Source: JALOAD01 sp023228995 [NCBI: Candidatus Muiribacterium halophilum] (GTDB lineage: Bacteria > Muiribacteriota > Muiribacteriia > Muiribacteriales). From it: 24,052 bases of DNA. The DNA lies in the NCBI GenBank assembly GCA_023228995.1, contig JALOAD010000048.1, forward strand, positions 1-24,052. The letters are read 5' to 3'. Shown piece after piece: positions 16,000 to 22,963 of the stretch (its first letter is position 1; every line of letters starts with the position of its first letter). Both the position numbers and the translations under genes were made by a program. Under the pieces are notes generated by a model. The model worked only from the letters and a program-made list of their open reading frames with translations. It was not told the origin of the DNA and made no database searches.

Positions 16000-16912
16000 T
16001 TTTTTTACCTTTAAAAAATAATTTTTTTTCAAAAAAAACAGTTCTTTCCTTATTTGTAAAACCACAAACTATACATGAAAAATTAATTTCTCTAATACCA
16101 GGTATATCGTCTTTTGGATAAGAAATAATATTTTTCTGTTTTATCATTCTATTGCCACATTGTGGACATCTATTTTTAAAAAAATAATAAATAATTAAAC
16201 CCGCTATAAGAAATAAAAAACTAAATATCAATGATAAATAAATAGTATTATCTATAAATATTTTTTCAATTCTGTTATCTTTAATATTAATATCAGAATT
16301 TTTTAATTCAAATTCAGCTTTTGATATTGTAAGTATTGCTTTTTCAAGCTCTTCTTTAATTATATAACCTGAACTTACAACTCCTTCGCCTATAAAATCT
16401 TTATATCTATCATTTGATGTATTTCCTTCTTTAATCGCAAGTTTCATATAATTATCAGCTTTTGAAATACCACTTTCAATTACATTCATTGATTTTTCAA
16501 CAATATCTTTAGTCATGACATAATCAAGATCTTCTGTAAATAAAATAAAAATCTCAGGATTTTTTTTAAATATTGCAATAAGAAGTGAATTCAAATTATT
16601 CATTTTATTTTCTTTAGACCATTTCTGAAGTAAAAATTCACTAAATCTCTGATTTCCAATATCAACAGAATCGTTTAAAGTTATAAAAAGGATTTTTACT
16701 CCAGTTGTTTTCCATATTGTATCGAGCAATTCTTTAATAGAAACTCTATCTTTTATAGTAAGAATGTTTGCAATATCTACAACATTATCATCTTGAATTA
16801 TATAATCAATAGAAATATTTTTATCAGGTGAATTTTTTAAATGTTCAAATATAACAAAAAAACTCAAAACAACAAATGCAGTAAAAATTAAAAATTTTAT
16901 ATATTTCATCAT
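15974..16912 (-). CDS. TPM-domain membrane protein with C-terminal zinc ribbon
   Basis: 312 residues. An N-terminal membrane helix (about 5-23) precedes a TPM domain (TLP18.3/Psb32/MOLO-1 family, about 40-160): VVDIANILTIKDRVSIKELL, VKILFITLND, and NSLLIAIFKKNPEIFILF. A second membrane helix (about 228-248) leads to a zinc ribbon, CPQC with FSCIVC about 30 residues on. The topology predicts the TPM domain outside the cytoplasm and the ribbon inside. TPM domains appear in photosystem II repair and membrane-stress proteins; the activity here is unknown. The start overlaps the Nif3 stop as ATGA, with TCTGGAG upstream. The last eight codons and the stop overlap the 5' end of rnpB. Confidence 0.85.
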   Translation of the reverse strand: MMKYIKFLIFTAFVVLSFFVIFEHLKNSPDKNISIDYIIQDDNVVDIANILTIKDRVSIKELLDTIWKTTGVKILFITLNDSVDIGNQRFSEFLLQKWSKENKMNNLNSLLIAIFKKNPEIFILFTEDLDYVMTKDIVEKSMNVIESGISKADNYMKLAIKEGNTSNDRYKDFIGEGVVSSGYIIKEELEKAILTISKAEFELKNSDINIKDNRIEKIFIDNTIYLSLIFSFLFLIAGLIIYYFFKNRCPQCGNRMIKQKNIISYPKDDIPGIREINFSCIVCGFTNKERTVFFEKKLFFKGKKRRDKYSQN

Positions 16913-18000
16913 ATGCTCCAGAATACAGGAACATCTTCTAAACTTACATTTATATTTAAATCTTTTGCAAATTTATTTTCATGTAGTTTATCATAAATAA
17001 TCTTTTTGAAAATATTTTCAGATTCAAAATGCCCAATATCTATTATTGGAAGATCTTTTTTTAGAGCTTCACAAGCATCATGATATTTAACATCACCTGT
17101 TATAAACACATCAGCCTTACCAAAAACACTTCCTATTATTGAAATTCCTGAACCATTACAAAAAGCAATTTTTTTAATAATAGTATTTTTATCACCACTA
17201 TATCTAAGATATGGAAAATCTACTTTTAAAATCTTAACAAGTTCTAATAAAGTTATATTTTTATTTAAAATAGATTTCACACCAAAACCTAAGCTTTCAC
17301 CTTTTAATTTAAGTTCGAATATATCATAAGCTACTTCTTCATAAGGATGATTTTTTTTAACACATGCTACAACTTTATTTATATCTTTTTCAACAACAAT
17401 AGTCTCAATTCTTATTTCATTAACTTTTTCAACAATACCCTGTTCTCCAACAAAAGGTTTTGTGTTTTCTTCTGCTTTAAAAGTTCCTATACCCTGCTGA
17501 TTAAACGAACAACAAGAATAATTACCAATTTGACCAGCACCACTATCAAACATAGCATTTCTAACTTTATCAGCATATTCTTCAGGAACATAGACAACTA
17601 TCTTATATAATTTTTCAGATTCATTTACAGAAAGAATATCTTTTTTTAATGTAATATTTTCCAAACATTGAGGATAAAAACTATCTCTAAATTTTATGTC
17701 AAAATTAGTATGCATAGATATAATACAAATATTATTTTGTAAAGCTTTAAATATAATAGGAGTTTCTTTAGAATTAATTTTTTTAATACTTCCAAAAATA
17801 GCCGGATGATGAGTTATAATAGTATCAAACTCTTTTTTTATACACTCATCAAGAACTTTTGATGTCAACTCAACACTAACAAGTATATTTTGAACATTTC
17901 TTTCAAAATCACCTATAATAAGCCCTGAATTATCCCATTTTTCCTGCAAAGAAAAAGGAGCAAGATTATTTAAAAAATTATATAGATCTTTGATTTTCAT
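16909..18000 (-). CDS. Nif3-like dinuclear metal centre protein
   Basis: Member of the NIF3/YqfO/YbgI family (also annotated as GTP cyclohydrolase I type 2 family), whose members bind a pair of metal ions; the physiological reaction is unsettled. Seen: EKWDNSGLIIGD (20-31), TIITHHPAIFGSIK (60-73) with the metal-binding His pair, MHTNFDI, then ITGDVKYHDACEALK and IIDIGHFESE at the C-terminus, which supply the other ligands. The middle (about 125-235) holds the YqfO-type inserted domain with the NHPYEEVAYDIFEL motif. At 363 residues it matches the long form. The ATG at 18000 lies 22 bases after the tRNA-Glu CCA end, with no good ribosome-binding site. It likely shares the tRNA promoter. Confidence 0.94.
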   Translation of the reverse strand: MKIKDLYNFLNNLAPFSLQEKWDNSGLIIGDFERNVQNILVSVELTSKVLDECIKKEFDTIITHHPAIFGSIKKINSKETPIIFKALQNNICIISMHTNFDIKFRDSFYPQCLENITLKKDILSVNESEKLYKIVVYVPEEYADKVRNAMFDSGAGQIGNYSCCSFNQQGIGTFKAEENTKPFVGEQGIVEKVNEIRIETIVVEKDINKVVACVKKNHPYEEVAYDIFELKLKGESLGFGVKSILNKNITLLELVKILKVDFPYLRYSGDKNTIIKKIAFCNGSGISIIGSVFGKADVFITGDVKYHDACEALKKDLPIIDIGHFESENIFKKIIYDKLHENKFAKDLNINVSLEDVPVFWSI

Positions 18001-18022
18001 ATTGTTTATGATTGTAAAAAAA

Positions 18023-18097
18023 TGGTAGTCCCTAGGGGACTCGAACCCCTGCCGCAGCCGTGAAAGGGCTGTGTCCTAACCGCTAGACGAAGAGACC
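18023..18097 (-). tRNA. tRNA-Glu (anticodon TTC)
   Basis: A 75-base tRNA with encoded CCA. The anticodon loop is CTTTCAC between the arms CAGCC and GGCTG; the D arm contains GTCTAGCGGTTAGGAC and the T arm AGGGGTTCGAGTCCCCT, all typical of tRNA-Glu. The acceptor stem GGTCTCT/AGGGACT closes with two G-U pairs, one at 1-72, which is unusual but compatible with function. It follows the CAT-anticodon tRNA by 18 bases. Confidence 0.97.
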
Positions 18098-18115
18098 GCT
18101 ATTTTTTAAAAAAAG

Positions 18116-18191
18116 TGGTGGGCCCAACAGGAGTCGAACCTGTGACCGCCCGGTTATGAGCCGGGAGCTCTACCAACTGAGCTATAGGCCC
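18116..18191 (-). tRNA. tRNA with anticodon CAT, probably tRNA-Ile2 (lysidine type)
   Basis: A 76-base tRNA with encoded CCA: acceptor GGGCCTA/TGGGCCC, D arm GCTCAGTTGGTAGAGC, anticodon loop CTCATAA within CCCGG/CCGGG, T arm ACAGGTTCGACTCCTGT. CAT can mean elongator Met, initiator Met or Ile2. The initiator is excluded because G1-C72 is paired and the anticodon stem lacks the three-GC block of initiators. The acceptor has C4-G69 and C5-G68, positive determinants for TilS in E. coli, and GGCTCATAACC matches known Ile2 tRNAs, so Ile2 is favoured over elongator Met. The isotype remains uncertain. Confidence 0.95.
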
Positions 18192-18204
18192 TCATTGGAT
18201 TATT

Positions 18205-18232
18205 ATTTTAACATATTTTTTCTTTGTTGCAA
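18205..18232 (-). promoter_or_regulatory. Promoter of the tRNA-nif3-TPM-rnpB unit
   Basis: On the minus strand: TTGCAA (18227-18232), a 16-base spacer, then TAAAAT (18205-18210) preceded by TGT, an extended -10. The predicted start near 18198 leaves about seven leader bases before the first tRNA. No terminator was found between this point and the protein genes downstream. Confidence 0.7.
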
Positions 18233-18304
18233 GTTTTTTTTACAATAAAATTTCTCAGCTCTCAGACTGTCCTCAAAAAACATAAGGTATAAAGGTTCTA
18301 TACT

Positions 18305-19762
18305 TTATTTTTCATTTAATTTTCTTATTTTCTGTTCTGCAAGCTCAGCACTTTTAGAACCAGGAGCAATTATAATAACTTTATTAAAGAATTTAATAGC
18401 ATCATTTACATTATTCATAGAAAGATACAGATTTCCCAATGCAATATAGGCATTTACATTATAAGGATCAATTTGTGTCACCATCTGATATTCATATATA
18501 GCTTTTTCTGTAAATTCCATTTTTTCATACAAAGCTGCTAGATTGTAATGAGCCTGTCCATAAGAAGGATATATTTCAATAGCAATTTTGTATTCCTCAA
18601 TAGCTTTTGTAAATACTTCTTCAAGTAAAAATGTATTTCCAAGTTTATAATGCATTTTTGCTTCTTCAGGTATTTCAAGCTCTTTTCTATGAAATTCAAG
18701 TTTTTTATCAGCTACTTTTATTTCTTCATTTTTAGCAGAATATCTATCCAGTACAGCTTTTATTGCATCTGAACCAGGAATAGTATTAGAATTAGATGAA
18801 CTTCTATCCTGAGGAGCAATTTCAGCTTTTCTAATAACTTTACCATCTCTATATCTTCTCATTTCTCTATCAATAGAAGTTTTAACTTTTTTAAGATTCA
18901 TAGTCGCAGAAATAGTAACAGTATCTTCAAATTCTCCCTGCTGACTAGCATAATCAAAAACCCATTCATCATATTTAATTCCAAATCCATAAGAAATATC
19001 TCCATCATTAAACCCAGCTCTTACACAAAAAATAGAAGAAACATAATATTCCGCACCAAAAGAAAAATATGAATCAGCATTCTGCTCCATAATATAATCA
19101 AATCCAGCTTTAAAATCTTCTAATCTTGATTTATATCCAACACCAAGTCTTGTTGTCATTGAAATATCATCATTTCTACCACTATCCCATGAAAAATCCG
19201 AAATAACATCCTGTAAAAGCAAACCAAGAGAATATTTTCTGTTTAAAGGTTTCAAAAATCCAATATCAAAAGCATAACCATCCCCATTAAAACCCTGACC
19301 AAGATTAGTTGATAACATTTTAAATGTCATACCTGTTCTCATATTACCCTGTAACCAAGATAATGTGCCTGTAAACATAGATTTTTTTGTAGTTAAAAAT
19401 CCTGATATTTGTTGACTTGCATCAATTATAGGAATATCATCAATTGCTTCTCTAACATAACTTATACCAAACATTTTTCTACCAAATGGAGTTGCAAAAG
19501 AAAGATAATCCTCGTTAATACCAGTTCCAAATTTATCACTATGGTAAAAATTGGCAGCACGGTGTTCTATAAGAGAAAGACCAGCCGGATTATATATCAA
19601 AGAAGATAAATCATCAGAAATTCCAGTAAAAGTATTACCCATTCCATTAGCTCTGACAGATAATTCATATTTAGATATAGAATCAGTCATAACTCCAGAA
19701 AAACTCTGTATATGCATTAAAAACATCATTAATATAAGTATGCTAATCCTTTTCAGAATCAT
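18305..19762 (-). CDS. PorV/PorQ-like outer-membrane beta-barrel protein with C-terminal TPRs
   Basis: 485 residues. A signal peptide (about 1-23) is followed by the family's N-terminal signature RANGMGNTFTGISDDLSSLI with YNPAGL (38-62), then alternating strands of a FadL/PorV-type barrel up to about residue 295. A charged linker leads to three or four TPR units at the C-terminus (about 370-485; KAIEEYKIAIEIYPSYGQAH, then AIYEYQMVTQIDPYNVNAYI). PorV is an outer-membrane component of type IX secretion that receives cargo with C-terminal signals; PorV/PorQ relatives also occur in bacteria without proven T9SS. The TPR tail would face the periplasm. GGGAGG precedes the ATG. The gene follows by 13 bases a secreted protein with a T9SS/FlgD-like C-terminus, a telling pairing. 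Confidence 0.85.
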   Translation of the reverse strand: MILKRISILILMMFLMHIQSFSGVMTDSISKYELSVRANGMGNTFTGISDDLSSLIYNPAGLSLIEHRAANFYHSDKFGTGINEDYLSFATPFGRKMFGISYVREAIDDIPIIDASQQISGFLTTKKSMFTGTLSWLQGNMRTGMTFKMLSTNLGQGFNGDGYAFDIGFLKPLNRKYSLGLLLQDVISDFSWDSGRNDDISMTTRLGVGYKSRLEDFKAGFDYIMEQNADSYFSFGAEYYVSSIFCVRAGFNDGDISYGFGIKYDEWVFDYASQQGEFEDTVTISATMNLKKVKTSIDREMRRYRDGKVIRKAEIAPQDRSSSNSNTIPGSDAIKAVLDRYSAKNEEIKVADKKLEFHRKELEIPEEAKMHYKLGNTFLLEEVFTKAIEEYKIAIEIYPSYGQAHYNLAALYEKMEFTEKAIYEYQMVTQIDPYNVNAYIALGNLYLSMNNVNDAIKFFNKVIIIAPGSKSAELAEQKIRKLNEK

Positions 19763-19775
19763 CTATCCTCCCAGT

Positions 19776-21563
19776 TTAAATTGCAACTACAAATTTACCG
19801 TTTTTTTCAACTGTTTTCCCATTTATAACAGCAATTATTTTATAAACATAAACTCCATTAGCAAGATTATTTCCCCATTTATCAGTTACATCCCATATAA
19901 CTTCTGAACCAGCACCTTGAAGGTCTGAACTTCTAATAGATCTTATAAGCTTTCCTTTCATGTTAAAAACCTGAATTTTTACAGAATCAGCAGGTTGAGA
20001 AAAATCATATGCAAAAGTAAAAGCACCACCTTTATATGGATTCGGATAATTTATTAATTTAGAAATTGCAGATATGGTAGAATCCTGATTGGATGTTGTA
20101 AATTGCCATTCAGCTGGAGGTATAGAATTACCTGATTTATCTGTAACACCAGATATTGATATAGTGTAAACTGTATTTTTCTTCCATGCAGATGGAGTTA
20201 CAACACAAACTCTATCAGAAATATTAGATACACTAAAGGTTAAAGCTCCAATTTCATCTCTAAAAGATATCATAGCATTAACTACTGGATTTACAGCATT
20301 TGAAAACTCAATTCTAACACCGCCTGATGGAGAAACATTAATAGCATTGGAATCAGGATTTTTGCTAATTATAGAAGTTGGTCCAGTTCCACCAGAATCC
20401 TGTTGAATATACTGCTGACCAAAATAAGTCTTTTTAGAACCTGAGTTTGAAGAATATACATAATAAAATCTATCACTACCACCAAGAAAATCAGATTTTG
20501 ATAAATCTTCAGGACTTTCAGACTCAAAAACAATAGAATATTCTGACTGATTTTGAGATATAAAATCTATTTTTTTGTATTTCATATATACAGCTTCGCT
20601 TCCTTCATCCCACAAACAATAAATAGAATTATCAACTTTGAATAATATAGGCCATGTTGATTTTACACCAGTAGAAAATCCTTTGAATAAAAGACTTTCC
20701 CAAGTTGAATAATCTGATGACTTCATAACCTTAAGCCTATTAATACCAGTAGAAATATCCTGATATACAAAATAAACATTATTGCCATCACTTAACAGAT
20801 TAGGAAGAGATTTAAAAACAAGTTGACCAGAAACATTTTGTGAAGTTTGTGAAACTAACACTATATCTGTTGGAATAGCTGTATCAACATAAGATTTAAA
20901 AAATATATCAATAGTATCATTATATTCTCTTTCAAAAAGCACATTAAAATTTCCATTTGTTGTAGTTACAAGATTTAAACCTGAAATATTCTCAAGATAA
21001 TCAGTTTTCCATACTGCTGCATTAGTGGTTATATTTTTTAAAACATTCCCAGTAAGACCTGAAAAAATACTGTTACCATAAAAAACTCTAATATCAGTTC
21101 CAGTTGAATTACTACCAATAGAAGCAACTCCAATCCTATTACTCGAGCATGAAACTTTCACCTCTGAAAAATTCCAGTCATTTGTTCCAACAGGTTCAAG
21201 TTTTAGAGGTATTGAAAATGAATTACCAGAATCTACAGATTTTGAATAGTATATCTTTGAATATGTATCTAAAGTTGTTTTTCCAGTCCAAAAAACATAA
21301 ATATCTCCATTTGTATTTACACATATATCAGGTTTTCCTAATGTATTCATTGTAGCAGTATTTATTTTAACTGTCGAAAAATTAGTTCCATTAAGAAGTC
21401 CTTTTGAAAAATAAACACTATTATTATTATTAAAAGCAATATACGAATAATTGTTATATATTGCCATAGAGCTATCTTTTGAATTATCTGATAAATTTAT
21501 ACTAATTTCAGAAAATGTTACTATGTTTATAATGAATAAAAATAATATAAGAATTTTTCTCAT
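19776..21563 (-). CDS. Secreted beta-propeller-like protein with SbsA-Ig and FlgD/T9SS-like C-terminal domains
   Basis: 595 residues with a signal peptide (MRKILILFLFIINIVTFS). Residues 20-385 form repeated strands of sialidase/BNR-propeller style (GDIYVFWTGK, IYYSKSVDSGNSFSIP, NSIYCLWDEG), without visible catalytic residues. Residues about 390-490 match an SbsA-type Ig domain (KNPDSNAINV ... IEFSNAVN ... YTISISGVTDKSGN). The last 96 residues match the FlgD-Ig/T9SS type A sorting pattern: NYPNPYKGG, VKIQVFNMKGKLIRSI, EVIWDVTDKWGNNLANGVYV, and a final KNGKFVV. AGAGAGG lies seven bases before the ATG. It is likely exported and perhaps kept on the surface, with the adjacent PorV-like barrel as its candidate transporter. 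Ligand unknown. Confidence 0.82.
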   Translation of the reverse strand: MRKILILFLFIINIVTFSEISINLSDNSKDSSMAIYNNYSYIAFNNNNSVYFSKGLLNGTNFSTVKINTATMNTLGKPDICVNTNGDIYVFWTGKTTLDTYSKIYYSKSVDSGNSFSIPLKLEPVGTNDWNFSEVKVSCSSNRIGVASIGSNSTGTDIRVFYGNSIFSGLTGNVLKNITTNAAVWKTDYLENISGLNLVTTTNGNFNVLFEREYNDTIDIFFKSYVDTAIPTDIVLVSQTSQNVSGQLVFKSLPNLLSDGNNVYFVYQDISTGINRLKVMKSSDYSTWESLLFKGFSTGVKSTWPILFKVDNSIYCLWDEGSEAVYMKYKKIDFISQNQSEYSIVFESESPEDLSKSDFLGGSDRFYYVYSSNSGSKKTYFGQQYIQQDSGGTGPTSIISKNPDSNAINVSPSGGVRIEFSNAVNPVVNAMISFRDEIGALTFSVSNISDRVCVVTPSAWKKNTVYTISISGVTDKSGNSIPPAEWQFTTSNQDSTISAISKLINYPNPYKGGAFTFAYDFSQPADSVKIQVFNMKGKLIRSIRSSDLQGAGSEVIWDVTDKWGNNLANGVYVYKIIAVINGKTVEKNGKFVVAI

Positions 21564-21727
21564 AGTCGAACCTCTCTACATTTATTAGAAAGATTATCGA
21601 CAATTAAAGGAAATTCAATAATAAAAACCTAAAAACAATTCAATAAAAAAATACCAATAACCAAGAAAAAGATTGAGAATAAACCGTTTCATGTTGTATA
21701 AAACTCTAAAAATTTGCTTCTATCTTA

Positions 21728-22891
21728 TTATTTTATTTTTTTATATTCTAATATTTCAGGAATTTTTTCTAATAAAACTATTGCAGAATCAACATTTTTC
21801 ATACAAATACCATCTACCTGAGTATCATAAGGAATAAAGCTTGTTGCAAGCTCAAATGTAAATGCAAAAGTACCAAGTTCAGAATATAGCCAATCATCTG
21901 AATCACCAGCAGCAGGATATAAATCTGCACTTTTTATAGCATTGTAACCATTTTTTTCAGCCATAGCATGAGAAATCTTTTTAAGATAATCATGATCAGG
22001 AGCATTTACTGTATTAGAATATGAATAAGGATATAAAATATCTTCACCATAAGAATGATATGAAATAGATACATCAAATTTTCTCCATAAAGCAAAATCC
22101 CTTAATGCTTTTGTACAATTCTCAGAAAATGCTTTTTCACCCTTGAATGTATCATTCCATGCAGAAGATGATGCTCCTGTTTCACCCCAGTGATAACTAT
22201 AATTCCTGTTAGGATCAACACCAAAACTTGTTCCTATCGGTCTTCGAGTCTTTCTCCAATATTTATATTCTTTCATTGACCATTCAACACCATCAGGATT
22301 AATAATAGGGATAATAAATATTTCATTTTGATCAACAAGATTTTTTATACTTTGATCTGTTTTGTAATTTTCAAGAAGATATTGGGCAAGAGCAATCGGC
22401 ACTTCAATAGAAATCCATTCTCTAGCATGATGTGCTCCCATAAATAAAGCAGATGGTTCTTGTTCATCTTCATTAACATTATCGCTGATTTTTATACCAG
22501 TTATTTCTCTTCCTTCATATGATTTGCCTATAACAAATTTTTTAGCTATATCAGAATAATCTTTTACCAATTCCTCAATAACTTTGTTACATTCTTCATA
22601 AGTGTGATAAACACTTTCACTTTTAATATCCCTACCCCTAAAAGAATCAAATATTGAATCTGCATTACTTAATACTTCAATTTTATGTTTACTTTTTAAA
22701 ATATCAATGTCTTTATCATTTAATATAGAAATAAAGCTATTTTTTTCCATATTTTCTATTTCTAAACCAAAATTAACAATATTGTTTAGCTCATCTTTAT
22801 CTTTAAAATAAATTCTAACAATTGAAAACCCATCAGAAAAACCTGAAATGAAAATACAACAAATAAATAAAAATAATACTATTTTCTTCAT
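21728..22891 (-). CDS. Secreted M14 family zinc carboxypeptidase
   Basis: Exported metallopeptidase that removes C-terminal residues from peptides. From the ATG at 22891 (387 residues): signal peptide (about 1-19), an activation-peptide-like region (about 25-85), then the catalytic domain with every key residue present: HHAREW with zinc ligands His155 and Glu158, NPDGVEWS, YWRKTRRP supplying the substrate arginine, DPNRNYSYHW with the Asn-Arg pair, third zinc ligand His279 in SYHSYGE, the tyrosine in SDDWLY, and the catalytic Glu347 in FTFELATS. The protein ends soon after the domain, with no sorting tail. The upstream in-frame TTG at 22903 is rejected because it overlaps the GGAG ribosome-binding site. 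It has its own promoter. Confidence 0.95.
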   Translation of the reverse strand: MKKIVLFLFICCIFISGFSDGFSIVRIYFKDKDELNNIVNFGLEIENMEKNSFISILNDKDIDILKSKHKIEVLSNADSIFDSFRGRDIKSESVYHTYEECNKVIEELVKDYSDIAKKFVIGKSYEGREITGIKISDNVNEDEQEPSALFMGAHHAREWISIEVPIALAQYLLENYKTDQSIKNLVDQNEIFIIPIINPDGVEWSMKEYKYWRKTRRPIGTSFGVDPNRNYSYHWGETGASSSAWNDTFKGEKAFSENCTKALRDFALWRKFDVSISYHSYGEDILYPYSYSNTVNAPDHDYLKKISHAMAEKNGYNAIKSADLYPAAGDSDDWLYSELGTFAFTFELATSFIPYDTQVDGICMKNVDSAIVLLEKIPEILEYKKIK

Positions 22892-22897
22892 ACTCTT

Positions 22898-22901
22898 CTC
22901 C
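22898..22901 (-). promoter_or_regulatory. Shine-Dalgarno site deciding the carboxypeptidase start
   Basis: GGAG on the minus strand, six bases before the ATG at 22891. The in-frame TTG at 22903 overlaps it and is not a credible start. Confidence 0.75.
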
Positions 22902-22928
22902 AATAAAAAATCAATTTTAATAAAAATA

Positions 22929-22957
22929 ATTATAATGCTTTTATTTCAAAAATTCAA
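22929..22957 (-). promoter_or_regulatory. Promoter of the carboxypeptidase gene
   Basis: On the minus strand: TTGAAT (22952-22957), a 17-base spacer, then perfect TATAAT (22929-22934). The predicted start near 22922 leaves a leader of about 30 bases with GGAG before the ATG. The promoter begins seven bases after the stop of the upstream gene. Confidence 0.8.
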
Positions 22958-22963
22958 TTGTTA

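Noticed and set aside
15790-16021. Plus-strand open frames of 61-74 codons with signal-like Cys/Leu-rich peptides
   Set aside because: They are the antisense of the RNase P RNA; its conserved blocks explain the open frame.
18240-18304. Possible terminator after the PorV-like gene
   Set aside because: GTATA and TATAC can pair across seven bases ahead of TTTTTT, but the stem is too short and AT-rich to call, and the CTCAGCTCTCAG stretch is not an inverted repeat.
19551-19907. Plus-strand open frame of 118 codons
   Set aside because: It lies antisense across the start of the PorV-like gene, the gap and the end of the propeller gene, has no ribosome-binding site, and resembles no family. The same holds for the other plus-strand frames at 582-916, 1647-2946, 9958-10510, 13268-13474 and 17347-17610.
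21564-21727. Promoter upstream of the propeller/PorV pair
   Set aside because: TTGAAT and GATAAT occur, but with a 14-base spacer, or with a poor -35 at 17 bases; not good enough to report as a feature.
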